64,000 nt of DNA from Ramlibacter ginsenosidimutans (GTDB lineage: Bacteria > Pseudomonadota > Gammaproteobacteria > Burkholderiales > Burkholderiaceae_C). Positions 1 to 11,181 of this stretch are shown here, piece by piece (positions within the stretch are counted from its first letter, which is position 1; every line of letters starts with the position of its first letter). Under the pieces are notes generated by a model. It saw only the letters and a list, made by a program, of their open reading frames with translations, was not told the origin of the DNA and did no database searches. The translations under genes were made by a program, and so were the position numbers. The stretch covers positions 434,001-498,000 of the forward strand of contig NZ_JAEPWM010000002.1 in NCBI RefSeq assembly GCF_016654015.1, read 5' to 3'.

Positions 1-461
1 CCTACATGCGCGTCGTGCCGACGGCCGACCTCTCCATGACCATGGGCCTGTCGATCGGCGTGCTGCTGGTCTGCCTGTTCTACAACGTCAAGGTCAAGGG
101 CCCCGGCGGCTGGGCGCACGAGCTCGTGACCGCGCCCTTCGGCACCAGCAAGAACCCGATCCTCGCAGTGATCATGGGCGTGCTGAACCTGGCGATGCAG
201 ATCATCGAGTTCATCGCCAAGACGGTGTCGCACGGCATGCGGTTGTTCGGCAACATGTACGCCGGCGAACTGATCTTCCTGCTGATCGCCCTCATGGGCG
301 GCGCGTTCTCGCTGACCGGCACGGGCATCGCCCTGGCCATCGGCCACATCATCGCGGGCACCGCCTGGGCGATCTTCCACATCCTGATCATCACGCTGCA
401 GGCGTTCGTGTTCATGATGCTGGCGCTCGTGTATGTGGGTCAAGCACACGACGCGCACTGA
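1..461 (+). CDS. atpB: ATP synthase F0 subunit a, 3' part
   Basis: This is the C-terminal part of the membrane subunit that forms the proton half-channels beside the c-ring. The reading frame is open from base 3, so the gene starts before the window and about 152 residues are visible. The late transmembrane helices are clear, including the segment with the essential arginine of this family ([15 protein letters not shown]) and the final helix pair. A 75-base gap with a good ribosome binding site leads into atpE, as expected for an atp operon. The identification is secure; only the N-terminus is missing. Confidence 0.97.
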   Translation, partial: YMRVVPTADLSMTMGLSIGVLLVCLFYNVKVKGPGGWAHELVTAPFGTSKNPILAVIMGVLNLAMQIIEFIAKTVSHGMRLFGNMYAGELIFLLIALMGGAFSLTGTGIALAIGHIIAGTAWAIFHILIITLQAFVFMMLALVYVGQAHDAH

Positions 462-794
<333 letters not shown>

Positions 795-859
795 GCGATC
801 CATCCTTTGGTCCAACCCTTCCCGCACGTCCACCGCAGCGCGGGAGCAAGGATGAAAAA

Positions 860-1330
860 GTGAGCATCACCGGTACCCTCATCATTCAGATCATCGTCTT
901 CCTGATCCTGGTCGGGTTCACGATGAAGTTCGTGTGGCCGCCGATCGCGACGGCGCTCGACGAGCGCGCCCGTCGCATCGCCGAAGGCCTGGCCGCCGCC
1001 GACAAGGCGAAAGCCGAGCTGCAGGCCGCCGACCGGAAGGTGGAGCAGGAACTGGCCAAGACGCGCACCGAAACCGCGGGCCTGCTGGCCGACGCCGAGC
1101 GCCGCGCCCAGGCCATCGTGGAAGAAGCCAAGGGCCGCGCCACGGAAGAAGCCAACAAGATCATCGCCGCCGCCCGTGCCGAGGCCGAGCAGCAGACGGT
1201 GAAGGCCCGTGAAGCCCTGCGCGAGCAGGTGGCCGCGCTGGCCGTCAAGGGCGCCGAACAGATCCTGCGCAAGGAGGTCAATCCCTCCGTGCACGCCGAC
1301 CTGCTCCAGCGTCTCGCGACCGAGCTGTAA
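860..1330 (+). CDS. atpF: ATP synthase F0 subunit b
   Basis: This is the peripheral stalk subunit: one N-terminal membrane helix (about residues 5-25) followed by a long charged, alanine-rich helix. The 156-residue length is normal for subunit b. The frame is open upstream to 749, but that extension overlaps atpE and has no membrane character. I place the start at the GTG at 860, just after AAGGA at 848-852, because the protein then begins right before the hydrophobic helix. An ATG at 852 is in another frame and stops after three codons. Confidence 0.95.
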   Translation: MSITGTLIIQIIVFLILVGFTMKFVWPPIATALDERARRIAEGLAAADKAKAELQAADRKVEQELAKTRTETAGLLADAERRAQAIVEEAKGRATEEANKIIAAARAEAEQQTVKAREALREQVAALAVKGAEQILRKEVNPSVHADLLQRLATEL

Positions 1331-1344
1331 AGGGACACCAGGCC

Positions 1345-1875
1345 ATGGCTGAACTCGCCACCATTGCACGCCCGTACGCCGAGGCGCTGTTCGAGGCGTC
1401 CACCGACGACCTCAACGGCACCTCGCAGTGGCTCGACGCGCTCGCCGCCGTGGCGGGCAACGCCCAGCTGCTGCAGTTCGCGGACAACCCCAAGGTGCCC
1501 AGCCAGCAGGTGTTCGACGTCGTCAGCGACGTCGCGCGCGTGCAGCTGCCCCCGCACGGCCAGAACTTCCTGCGCACGGTCATCGCCAACGGCCGCCTCG
1601 CGGCGCTGCCCGAGGTCGCTCACCAGTTCCGCGAGATGAAGAACGCGCGCAGCGGAGCTTCGGACGCGATCGTCTACAGCGCCTTCCCGGTCGCGGCCGA
1701 CCAGTTGGGCGCCGTGGCCCAGGTACTCGAGAAACGGTTTGGCCGTAAGCTCAATCTGTCGGTGCAGGAAGACCCGTCCCTCATCGGCGGCATTCGCGTG
1801 GTGGTGGGCGACGAGGTGCTGGACACCTCGGTGAAGGCCCGCCTGGAACAAATGAAAGTTGCGCTGACGGCCTGA
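1345..1875 (+). CDS. atpH: ATP synthase F1 subunit delta
   Basis: This 176-residue protein is the delta (OSCP-like) subunit that ties the peripheral stalk to the top of the alpha3beta3 head. The N-terminal helical domain begins with the typical [13 protein letters not shown]. The C-terminal part has the conserved stretch around [18 protein letters not shown] near residues 140-158. It lies 14 bases after atpF and 33 bases before atpA, in standard operon order. Confidence 0.97.
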   Translation: MAELATIARPYAEALFEASTDDLNGTSQWLDALAAVAGNAQLLQFADNPKVPSQQVFDVVSDVARVQLPPHGQNFLRTVIANGRLAALPEVAHQFREMKNARSGASDAIVYSAFPVAADQLGAVAQVLEKRFGRKLNLSVQEDPSLIGGIRVVVGDEVLDTSVKARLEQMKVALTA

Positions 1876-1908
1876 CGCCGTGAGTCATCAAAGGACAAGG
1901 AACGAGTC

Positions 1909-3462
<1,554 letters not shown>

Positions 3463-3476
3463 GCCTATAACTTTGC

Positions 3477-3512
3477 GGGACAGACCAGCGAGCGAAGCGG
3501 CTGCTCTGTCCC
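3477..3512. repeat. Intergenic imperfect palindrome between atpA and atpG
   Basis: GGGACAGA at 3477-3484 pairs exactly with TCTGTCCC at 3505-3512, and an inner CAGC/GCTG pair (3486-3489 with 3500-3503) extends the stem. No T-run follows, so it is not a classical terminator. A similar element sits at 6311-6350 after atpC; both share a GGGAC...GTCCC stem and an AGCGAG-type loop. It may be a REP-like element or an mRNA-stabilising hairpin. Confidence 0.6.
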
Positions 3513-3532
3513 CAACCGACTAGGAACATTTC

Positions 3533-4411
3533 ATGGCAGCAGGCAAGGAAATCCGCGGCAAGATCAAATCGGTGGAGAACACCAAGAAGATCACCAAGGC
3601 CATGGAGATGGTCGCCGCCTCCAAGATGCGCAAGGCGCAGGAGCGCATGCGCTCGGCCCGGCCTTACGCCGACAAGGTCCGCAACATCGCGTCCAACCTC
3701 GGCAAGGCCAACCCGGAGTACACGCACGCGTTCATGAAGACGAACGACGTGAAGGCTGCGGGCGTCATCGTGGTCTCCACCGACAAGGGCCTGTGCGGCG
3801 GCCTGAACACCAACGTGCTGCGCGCGGTGACGCAGAAGCTGCGCGAGCTCCAGGGCGAAGGCAACGCGGTGCAGACCGTGGCCATCGGCAACAAGGGGCT
3901 GGGCTTCCTGAACCGCGTCGGCGCGCAGGTGGTGTCGCACGTCACCCAGCTCGGTGACACGCCGCACCTCGAGCGCCTGATCGGCCCGGTGAAGGTGCTG
4001 CTGGACCAGTACGCCGAAGGCAAGCTGAACGCCGTGTACCTCGCGTACACGAAGTTCATCAACACCATGCGGCAGGAGCCGGTGGTGGAGCAACTGCTGC
4101 CGCTGTCCGCGACCAAGATGGAAGCGGACGCCAAGGCGGCCGGCGGCGAGCACGGCTGGGACTACATCTACGAGCCCGACGCGAAGACGGTGATCGACGA
4201 GCTGCTGCTGCGCTACGTCGAAGCCCTCGTGTACCAGGCGGTCGCCGAGAACATGGCTTCCGAGCAGTCCGCGCGCATGGTGGCCATGAAGGCCGCCACC
4301 GACAACGCGGGCAACCTGATCAACGAGCTCAAGCTGGTCTACAACAAGACGCGCCAGGCGGCGATCACGAAAGAACTTTCGGAGATCGTCTCGGGTGCCG
4401 CCGCCGTCTGA
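3533..4411 (+). CDS. atpG: ATP synthase F1 subunit gamma
   Basis: This 292-residue protein is the rotating central shaft. It starts with the typical [26 protein letters not shown] and ends with the conserved helix [19 protein letters not shown]. The central Rossmann-like part contains [11 protein letters not shown]. Length and both terminal helices match the family. A perfect 8-base-pair hairpin spans its stop codon just before atpD. Confidence 0.98.
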   Translation: MAAGKEIRGKIKSVENTKKITKAMEMVAASKMRKAQERMRSARPYADKVRNIASNLGKANPEYTHAFMKTNDVKAAGVIVVSTDKGLCGGLNTNVLRAVTQKLRELQGEGNAVQTVAIGNKGLGFLNRVGAQVVSHVTQLGDTPHLERLIGPVKVLLDQYAEGKLNAVYLAYTKFINTMRQEPVVEQLLPLSATKMEADAKAAGGEHGWDYIYEPDAKTVIDELLLRYVEALVYQAVAENMASEQSARMVAMKAATDNAGNLINELKLVYNKTRQAAITKELSEIVSGAAAV

Positions 4412-4418
4412 CGGCGGC
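4400..4418 (+). other. Hairpin over the atpG stop codon
   Basis: GCCGCCGT (4400-4407) pairs perfectly with ACGGCGGC (4411-4418) around a three-base loop, and the atpG stop codon TGA (4409-4411) lies in the loop region. There is no following T-run, so it should not terminate. It could affect translational coupling or mRNA processing between gamma and beta, but it could also be a chance product of GC-rich codons. Confidence 0.4.
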
Positions 4419-4434
4419 TCCGATTACGGTTTAA

Positions 4435-5865
<1,431 letters not shown>

Positions 5866-5888
5866 GCGCCCGGCTTTCCGGAAACTCC

Positions 5889-6305
5889 ATGAACACCATC
5901 CACGTCGACGTAGTCTCCGCCGAGGAATCCATCTTCTCGGGTGAAGCGCGCTTCGTCGCGCTGCCCGGGGAAGCCGGCGAACTCGGCATCTACCCGCGCC
6001 ACACGCCGCTGATCACGCGCGTGAAGCCCGGCTCGGTGCGCATCGAGAAGGCCGACGGCGGCGAGGAGTTCGTCTTCGTCGCCGGCGGCATCCTGGAAGT
6101 GCAGCCACACCGCGTCACCGTCCTGTCCGACACCGCCATCCGCGGCAAGGACCTGGACGAGGAAAAGGCGGGCGAGGCCCGCCGCGCCGCCGAAGAGGCC
6201 CTGAAGAACGCGAAGAGCGACATCGACATCGCCAAGGCACAATCCGAACTCGCCGTGATGGCAGCGCAGATCGCGGCGCTGCAAAAATACCGGCAGAGAA
6301 AATAA
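5889..6305 (+). CDS. atpC: ATP synthase F1 subunit epsilon (first copy)
   Basis: This 138-residue subunit has an N-terminal beta-sandwich ([18 protein letters not shown]) and a C-terminal two-helix domain that can inhibit rotation. ATG 5889 is chosen because the upstream open frame overlaps atpD and is unlike the family. It closes the canonical operon and is followed by an imperfect palindrome (6311-6350) and an intrinsic terminator (6385-6415). A second, diverged copy lies just beyond. Confidence 0.98.
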   Translation: MNTIHVDVVSAEESIFSGEARFVALPGEAGELGIYPRHTPLITRVKPGSVRIEKADGGEEFVFVAGGILEVQPHRVTVLSDTAIRGKDLDEEKAGEARRAAEEALKNAKSDIDIAKAQSELAVMAAQIAALQKYRQRK

Positions 6306-6310
6306 CTGCC

Positions 6311-6350
6311 AGGGGACGGATCACGTAGCGTAGCGAGTGCTCGGTCCCCT
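6311..6350. repeat. Imperfect palindrome after atpC
   Basis: AGGGGAC (6311-6317) pairs with GTCCCCT (6344-6350), and the stem continues with GA/TC and CAC/GTG pairs interrupted by single mismatches. Stem and loop style resemble the element at 3477-3512, so the two may belong to one intergenic repeat family. No T-run follows this one. Confidence 0.55.
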
Positions 6351-6384
6351 CTGAATAAGAACGCGCTAAAAACCAGCGCACTCG

Positions 6385-6415
6385 AGCCCCGTGCCGCAAG
6401 TCACGGGGCTTTTTT
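6385..6415 (+). terminator. Intrinsic terminator of the atp operon
   Basis: AGCCCCGTG (6385-6393) pairs perfectly with CACGGGGCT (6402-6410) around an eight-base loop, followed directly by a run of six T (6410-6415). This is a textbook Rho-independent terminator and should separate the operon from the second atpC copy. Confidence 0.9.
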
Positions 6416-6452
6416 ATTGGCGGCGCGGCCCGGCATCGCGTTAAATCGGGGG

Positions 6453-6878
6453 ATGGCCGATGCCCCCACCTTCCATGTCGACGTGGTCAGTGCCCACGAG
6501 TCCATCTACTCGGGCGAGGCGCGCTTCGTCGTGCTGCCCGGCGAGTCCGGCGAGCTTGGCATCTTCCCTCGCCACACGCCGCTCATCACGCGCGTGAAGC
6601 CCGGCTCCGTGCGCATCGAGAAGCCCGACGGCAGCGAGGAATTCGTCTTCATCGCGGGCGGCATCCTGGAGGTGCAGCCGCAGCGGGTGACCGTGCTCTC
6701 CGACACGGCGATCCGCGGCAAGGACCTCGACGAGGAGAAGGCGAACGAGGCGCGCCTCGCGGCGGAAGAGGCGCTGCGGAACGCGAAGAGCGAAATCGAC
6801 CTGGCCAAGGCGCAGTCGGAGCTGGCCGTGATGGCCGCGCAGATCGCGGCCTTGCGCAAGTACCGGCAGAAGCGATAG
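6453..6878 (+). CDS. Second ATP synthase epsilon subunit (atpC paralog)
   Basis: This 141-residue protein is a full-length epsilon subunit, about 87 percent identical by eye to the first copy over the shared region. Substitutions are mostly conservative (for example Phe/Tyr, Asp/Glu, Lys/Arg), and codons differ at many synonymous sites, so it is not a recent copy. Both domains and the C-terminal helices are intact. It lies after the operon terminator, so it needs its own promoter or read-through; a TTAAAT at 6441-6446 is too close to the start to be convincing. It may supply an alternative inhibitory subunit, but nothing in sequence proves this. Confidence 0.93.
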   Translation: MADAPTFHVDVVSAHESIYSGEARFVVLPGESGELGIFPRHTPLITRVKPGSVRIEKPDGSEEFVFIAGGILEVQPQRVTVLSDTAIRGKDLDEEKANEARLAAEEALRNAKSEIDLAKAQSELAVMAAQIAALRKYRQKR

Positions 6879-6905
6879 GCGCGCCGGCGGCGCCCCCGTT
6901 GCCCC

Positions 6906-7559
6906 TCAGGGCTGCATCTTCGCCGCGCTGTACACGTGGCGCGTGGCCAGCAGTGCCGCCAGTTCGGCGTCGCCGTCGATCACGGCTCGCAGGATCGCGG
7001 CGTGTTCTTCCCAGTTCTGCTTGCCGCGGCCGCTGTTCAGCGGGGCGAACAGCAAGGCCGTGCGGTCCCGCAGCGAGCGCATGATGTCGCGCAGCACGGA
7101 GTTGTCGGCGATGTTCGCCAGGGCATCGTGGAAGCGCTGGTTCAGCCGCGTGAGCGTGAGCGAGTCGGCCGTTTCGGCCAGCCGCATGCCCTCCGCCAGG
7201 ATGCCCTCCAGCTCCTGGATCTTCGCTGCATCGTGCCGCTTGGCGGCCAGCTTGGCGTTGAGGCCTTCCAGCGTCGCGCGCACCTCCACGAGCTCGCGCA
7301 CCTGGTCTTCGTTGAACTGGGTGACGGCGGCTCCGCGGCGGGGCTCGATGGTGACGAGGCCTTCGGACGCGAGCTGGCGCAGAGCTTCACGCACCGGCAT
7401 GCGGGACACGCCGAGCTCTTCGGAGAGGCGGCCTTCCACCAGGCGCTCGCCTCCCGCCGCGGCGCCGCTCAGGATGCGGTCGCGCAAGGTGTCCACCACC
7501 ATCCGCGTCAGCGGCGAATGGCTTTCGCCCAGCGTGCGTTCGGAAGGAGGGTGGTCCAT
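6906..7559 (-). CDS. GntR-family transcriptional regulator (FCD subfamily)
   Basis: This 217-residue protein has an N-terminal winged helix-turn-helix (LRDRILSGAAAGGERLVEGRLSEELGVSRMPVREALRQLASEGLV in outline, about residues 25-70) and a C-terminal all-helical FCD ligand-binding domain. The FCD part retains likely metal or ligand histidines in NQRFHDALA and near ATRHVYSA. It ends the minus-strand arm of the 7-18 kb locus, 44 bases after the cyclodeaminase-family gene. FCD regulators usually repress catabolic genes until a small acid binds. The palindromes at 10253-10268 and 10343-10361 are its probable operators. Confidence 0.93.
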   Translation of the reverse strand: MDHPPSERTLGESHSPLTRMVVDTLRDRILSGAAAGGERLVEGRLSEELGVSRMPVREALRQLASEGLVTIEPRRGAAVTQFNEDQVRELVEVRATLEGLNAKLAAKRHDAAKIQELEGILAEGMRLAETADSLTLTRLNQRFHDALANIADNSVLRDIMRSLRDRTALLFAPLNSGRGKQNWEEHAAILRAVIDGDAELAALLATRHVYSAAKMQP

Positions 7560-7603
7560 CGGTTCGATTCTATTTCCCGCGGGTGTGAGGCGATCGGCCG
7601 CGC

Positions 7604-8521
7604 TCAGCGCGCTGCGGCGATGCGCTCGTAGGCCAGCCCCGCGAGTGCGATGTCCTGCAGCCCCACGCCGACCGCCTTGTAGATCGTGATCTCATCGGCA
7701 TGCTGGCGGCCCGGCTTGCGTCCGCAGACGACTTCGGCCAGGTCGGCCAGCTTTTCCGGCGCGATGCACCCGGCTGCGGCCTGCATCAGGTCGCCGGCTT
7801 CGCGCAGTGTCTGCGGAGCCCAGTCCAGCACGATGCGGGAGGCTCGTCGCAGGGCCGTGTCATCGAGCTCGCGTGTGGTGGGCAGGCTGGAACCGATCGC
7901 TGCCACGAAGCAGCCGGCGCTGAGCGCGGCCCCGTCGAACAGCGGCGTGGTGGAACGCGACGCGGTCACCACGATGTCGGCGTTGTCCACCGCGGCCGCC
8001 GCGTCCGTCATGCGCACGCGCACGCCGCACTGCGCCTGAAGCTGGCCCGCCGTGTCCGGCGCTGCGAAGGGATCGACGATCCGGATCTCGCCGAGCGGGT
8101 AGGCCCGCGCGAATTGCTGCGCGTGCGCGCGGCCCTGCACGCCTGCGCCGAACACGGCAAGGCGGCGGACATCCGGACGCGCAAGGTGGCGCGCCGCGAT
8201 CACTGAGCACGCCGCCGTGCGCAGGCGCGTGATTGCATTGGCCTCGAGCGAGGCGAGCGGCCGCCCGGTGTGCGTCGAGAACAGCTGGATCACGAAGTCG
8301 AACTGTCCCTTGATCGTCGTGTACACCTTGGCCCCGGCATAACCCTGGTCCGGGAGCACGGCGCCCATGGTGGAGATCTTCACGCCGCCGGCCTCGGTGC
8401 GAATGCGCTCCTGCATCGCGCCACGGCCTTCGCCGAAGCTGCGCAATGCGTCCAGCAGCGCGGACTGCGCGTCGGCCGGGCCGAGGACGGCGTCGATCAT
8501 GGCGTCGGTGATGTGCAGCAT
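7604..8521 (-). CDS. Ornithine cyclodeaminase / mu-crystallin family protein
   Basis: This 305-residue NAD(P)-binding protein belongs to the family of ornithine cyclodeaminase, alanine dehydrogenase-like enzymes and ketimine or imine reductases. The Rossmann motif is VFGAGVQGRAHAQQFAR, followed by the acidic RIVDPF at the second strand. VKISTMGAVLPDQGYAGAKVYTT supplies the substrate lysine region. The frame is open upstream to 9268, but that part overlaps the exporter gene; ATG 8521 is five bases after the exporter stop. It might reduce an imine or cyclise an amino acid formed in the pathway; the substrate cannot be read from sequence. Confidence 0.9.
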   Translation of the reverse strand: MLHITDAMIDAVLGPADAQSALLDALRSFGEGRGAMQERIRTEAGGVKISTMGAVLPDQGYAGAKVYTTIKGQFDFVIQLFSTHTGRPLASLEANAITRLRTAACSVIAARHLARPDVRRLAVFGAGVQGRAHAQQFARAYPLGEIRIVDPFAAPDTAGQLQAQCGVRVRMTDAAAAVDNADIVVTASRSTTPLFDGAALSAGCFVAAIGSSLPTTRELDDTALRRASRIVLDWAPQTLREAGDLMQAAAGCIAPEKLADLAEVVCGRKPGRQHADEITIYKAVGVGLQDIALAGLAYERIAAAR

Positions 8522-8526
8522 GGGGT

Positions 8527-9297
8527 TCAGGCGTGGGTTGGAACGAGCGATTGAGCGAGGATCGCGAGCGCGCTGACGGCGGCGAGGCCCAGCAGCACCT
8601 TGCGCACCCCCGTGCGCGACATGCGGCGCGCGAGCGGCCCGGACGCGAAGAAACCCGCCACCATCCACGGCAGCAGCAGCACGCCGATGAGGAGCTGCCG
8701 GGCGTCGGTCTTGCCGGCTGCGGCGAGCGCGATGAGCGACATGACCGAGCCGACGAAGAACACGCAACCGAGCGTCGCGCGCAACGGCGCCGGTGGCAGG
8801 TCCTGCATGGCAATGGCCAGGGGAGGCGCGCCCGCGGAGGTGATCGTGCCCATGAGACCCGAAGCGACGCCCGCCGCGGCACTCGCCCTGGGGGTGACGC
8901 TCACGACCCAGCCACGCACGCTCAGCCCCACGCCGGCGAGGATCAGCAGCGCGAACAGGATGGAGAGCGTCGGCCCGGAGAGCACTTGCAGCACCGCGGT
9001 CGCGAGCGCCGCACCGACGGCGCGCCCCGCCAGCGTGTAGCCGGCGGTGCCCCATTCGATGGCACTGAACTCGCGCAGTCCGGCCAGCAGGGCGAGCGGG
9101 CAGCCCAGGGCGAGGATGGGGCCGGGAACGAGTTCGGGGAAGAGCAGCAGCGCCACCGGCGCGCAGAACATCGAGAAACCGAGCCCGCCCACGCCTTGCA
9201 GGCAGGCGCCGCCGAAGACGAGCGCGCCCATGGCCGCGTACCGGCCCGCCTCCATGCCGGCCGGCCACAGCGCCGCGAGTGCCATCCCGTCGCTCAC
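8527..9297 (-). CDS. TauE/SafE family membrane exporter
   Basis: This protein of about 256 residues has seven to eight hydrophobic segments and the paired glycine-rich signatures of TSUP permeases (ALVFGGACLQGVGGLGFSM near the N-terminus and ASGLMGTITSAGAPPLAI in the second half). The family exports sulfite, sulfoacetate or related anions, or imports small acids. GTG 9297 overlaps the ferredoxin stop by four bases (GTGA) and is my preferred start; ATG 9285 is the alternative. Its place in this operon hints at a sulfur-containing or acidic by-product. Confidence 0.85.
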   Translation of the reverse strand: MSDGMALAALWPAGMEAGRYAAMGALVFGGACLQGVGGLGFSMFCAPVALLLFPELVPGPILALGCPLALLAGLREFSAIEWGTAGYTLAGRAVGAALATAVLQVLSGPTLSILFALLILAGVGLSVRGWVVSVTPRASAAAGVASGLMGTITSAGAPPLAIAMQDLPPAPLRATLGCVFFVGSVMSLIALAAAGKTDARQLLIGVLLLPWMVAGFFASGPLARRMSRTGVRKVLLGLAAVSALAILAQSLVPTHA

Positions 9298-9905
9298 CAC
9301 GTCACCGCAATGTCGCCCAGCACGAAGGTCTGGCAGGCCATGCGGAAGCCCTGCGCGAGCTGTTCGTCCGAGAGGTGCTTGCGCTCCTTGGCCTTGACCG
9401 CATCGGTGTTCTCGATGCCCAGCACGATGCGGCACTTGCACGTGCCGCAGACACCGCCTCCGCATTTGAAGGGAATGCCGCCCTGTTCGCGCAGGGACAC
9501 GCGCAGCAGGTTGCTGTTGTGGGCTGCGCTCACCCGCCGCTCGTTCTGCGGCACGAAGGTGACGTGGACGCGCGCTGGCGTGGGCGCGGGCGGCGGGGCC
9601 TCGTCGGCGAGCGGCTGGCGCACCAGGGTCGCGTCGAGGTCCCCGAAGCGGATCAGCGCCTCGAGCTCCGCGCGTGCGGCCTCCAGTGTCTTGAAGGTGG
9701 GCAGGAACTTGGCCGGCACGCTGTTCACGGCGCCGTCCGGCCCGTCTTCCACGATGCGCACGCGCGCCGCACCCTGCACCTCGGCGATGAGGAAGCGCGC
9801 ACGCACGCGGCCGCAGAACTGGTAGTCGTATTGCTCGCGCGCGGACAGGCCGACGCCGGGCTCGCTGCGGTACTGCCCGGGCTTGCTCGTGAGGATGGCG
9901 TACAT
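9294..9905 (-). CDS. Two-domain 2Fe-2S ferredoxin
   Basis: This 203-residue protein has an N-terminal domain of about 105 residues that I do not recognise, a proline-rich linker (ADEAPPPAPTPARV) and a C-terminal plant-type 2Fe-2S ferredoxin. The cluster ligands are seen as CGGGVCGTC followed by a distant Cys in FRMACQTF. GAGGAG upstream supports ATG 9905. It lies 12 bases after the first ferredoxin, and the two, with the reductase at 13120, could form an electron chain to the diiron protein at 10403. Confidence 0.88.
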   Translation of the reverse strand: MYAILTSKPGQYRSEPGVGLSAREQYDYQFCGRVRARFLIAEVQGAARVRIVEDGPDGAVNSVPAKFLPTFKTLEAARAELEALIRFGDLDATLVRQPLADEAPPPAPTPARVHVTFVPQNERRVSAAHNSNLLRVSLREQGGIPFKCGGGVCGTCKCRIVLGIENTDAVKAKERKHLSDEQLAQGFRMACQTFVLGDIAVTW

Positions 9906-9917
9906 GGTGATCGCTCC

Positions 9918-10226
9918 TCAGGCGGCAACCGCCGGCGCTTCCTGGACCAGCTCGATGTCGTGCTGCAGCCAGAGCTGGCACACCAGGCGAAAGCCCTGTT
10001 CCAGCCGCTCGCCGAGCTGCTTCTTTTCCTTCCAGTTCGGCGGGGGCAGGTGCTCGGCGCCGGCCAGCACCTTGCATGCGCAGGTCGCGCACTTGCCCAT
10101 GCCGCACTGGTAGCTCAAGTGGGGATACGGGAATTGCCGGATGCCGGCCCGCACCACCAGGTTGGTGTTGGGCAGGACCTCCTCGCGGAAGACCTGGCCG
10201 TGCTTGTGAAAGGTGACGAGAGGCAT
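9918..10226 (-). CDS. 2Fe-2S ferredoxin
   Basis: This 102-residue plant-type ferredoxin carries the cluster ligands in CGMGKCATC and a fourth Cys in FRLVCQLW. It is the first gene of the minus-strand arm, reading away from the diiron-protein gene with the operator region between them. A short insertion with PPPNWKEKKQL between the third and fourth ligands resembles ferredoxins of catabolic oxygenase systems. Confidence 0.92.
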   Translation of the reverse strand: MPLVTFHKHGQVFREEVLPNTNLVVRAGIRQFPYPHLSYQCGMGKCATCACKVLAGAEHLPPPNWKEKKQLGERLEQGFRLVCQLWLQHDIELVQEAPAVAA

Positions 10227-10252
10227 GGGCGTGCGGTTGAAGTTTCAGCGTC

Positions 10253-10268
10253 TTGGATATAGTATACC
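10253..10268. promoter_or_regulatory. Probable GntR operator, minus-strand side
   Basis: TTGGATATAGTATACC reads on the minus strand as GGTATACTATATCCAA. It shares the core GGTATAC-N-RTATCC with the site at 10343-10361. It lies 27 bases upstream of the ferredoxin start and contains TATACT, a possible -10 element for the minus-strand operon, so binding would block that promoter. Confidence 0.6.
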
Positions 10269-10342
10269 GGCTGTTCCAAATATCGCTCCGCTCGCAAGAG
10301 AGTAGCACTAAGCGTTTACCCGATCTTGAGCGTGATCAATCG

Positions 10343-10361
10343 TTGGGATACCGTATACCAA
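10343..10361. promoter_or_regulatory. Probable GntR operator, plus-strand side
   Basis: TTGGGATACCGTATACCAA is a near-perfect inverted repeat (TTGG-ATAC-GTAT-CCAA). Its minus-strand reading, GGTATACGGTATCCCAA, matches the other operator candidate. It lies 41 bases before the diiron-protein ATG. The two sites, about 90 bases apart in a divergent promoter region, suggest co-regulation of both arms. Confidence 0.65.
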
Positions 10362-10402
10362 CTTCGACGCCAACGACGTCCCTTTCCTCCAGGAGAACCT
10401 GA

Positions 10403-11167
10403 ATGCCCGACCTCATGAATCGCGACCAGTTCCGCACCGCCCTCGAGCGTGCCATCCAGGGCAAGAGCGCCAACAAGTCGCCTTTCAGCATTGCCTGGGC
10501 GACGGGCAAGCTCAGCCGCGCCCACCTGGCCCGCTGGGCCGAGAACCACTACCACTACGTCGGCCCCTTCGCGGACTACCTGGGCTACATCTACGCCCGC
10601 ACGCCGGACCACATGACCGAGGCGAAGGACTTCCTGCTCTCGAACATGTACGAGGAAGAGATCGGCGGTGACCGCCATACCGACCTCCTGATCCGCTTCG
10701 CCGAGGCGTGCGGCACGACGCGCGCCCGTGTCAGCGACCCGGACAACATGTCCGCCACGACGCGCGGCCTGCAAAGCTGGTGCTACGCAGTGGCCATGCG
10801 CGAAGACCCGGTGGTGGCCGTCGCCGGCCTGGTCGTCGGCCTGGAGTCGCAGGTGCCCTCCATCTATCGCAAGCAGACGCCCACGCTGCGCGACAAGTAC
10901 AAGTTCACCGACGAGGAAGTCGAGTTCTTCGACCTGCACATCGTCTCCGACGAAATCCACGGCGAGCGCGGCTACCAGATCGTGCTCCAGCACGCGACCA
11001 CGCCGGAAATGCAGCAGCGCTGCCTGAAGATCTGCGAAGTCGGCGCCCAGATGCGCCTGCTCTACACCACCGCGCTGTACAACGACTACGTCGCCCAGGA
11101 CATCCCGCTGTCGGAGTTGATGGCCGCCGAAGCGAAGGTCGCGCAGCCCGCCGTCGCCACCGCCTGA
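10403..11167 (+). CDS. Heme-oxygenase-like diiron protein (TenA/PqqC/CADD fold)
   Basis: This 254-residue protein has the all-helical TenA/PqqC/CADD fold. All six ligands expected for a diiron site in CADD-like members can be placed: Glu85 and His92 (YEEEIGGDRH), Glu148 (GLVVGLESQ), and His179, Asp183 and His186 (DLHIVSDEIH). The spacing between pairs matches CADD (E-x6-H and H-x3-D-x2-H). A thiaminase active-site cysteine is not evident, so TenA proper is unlikely. Family members cleave or oxidise amines, fatty acids or aromatic precursors with O2. Ferredoxin and reductase genes on both sides support an oxygenase role; the substrate is unknown. AGGAG precedes the ATG. Confidence 0.85.
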   Translation: MPDLMNRDQFRTALERAIQGKSANKSPFSIAWATGKLSRAHLARWAENHYHYVGPFADYLGYIYARTPDHMTEAKDFLLSNMYEEEIGGDRHTDLLIRFAEACGTTRARVSDPDNMSATTRGLQSWCYAVAMREDPVVAVAGLVVGLESQVPSIYRKQTPTLRDKYKFTDEEVEFFDLHIVSDEIHGERGYQIVLQHATTPEMQQRCLKICEVGAQMRLLYTTALYNDYVAQDIPLSELMAAEAKVAQPAVATA

Positions 11168-11181
11168 AGACCGGGTCATCC

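Noticed and set aside
4400..4418. Terminator between atpG and atpD
   Set aside because: The hairpin has no T-run and lies within an essential operon that must be read through.
10403..11167. Calling the diiron protein a thiaminase TenA or PqqC
   Set aside because: The fold is shared, but the metal ligand set of the CADD-like diiron group is complete, the thiaminase cysteine is not evident, and no thiamine or PQQ genes are nearby.
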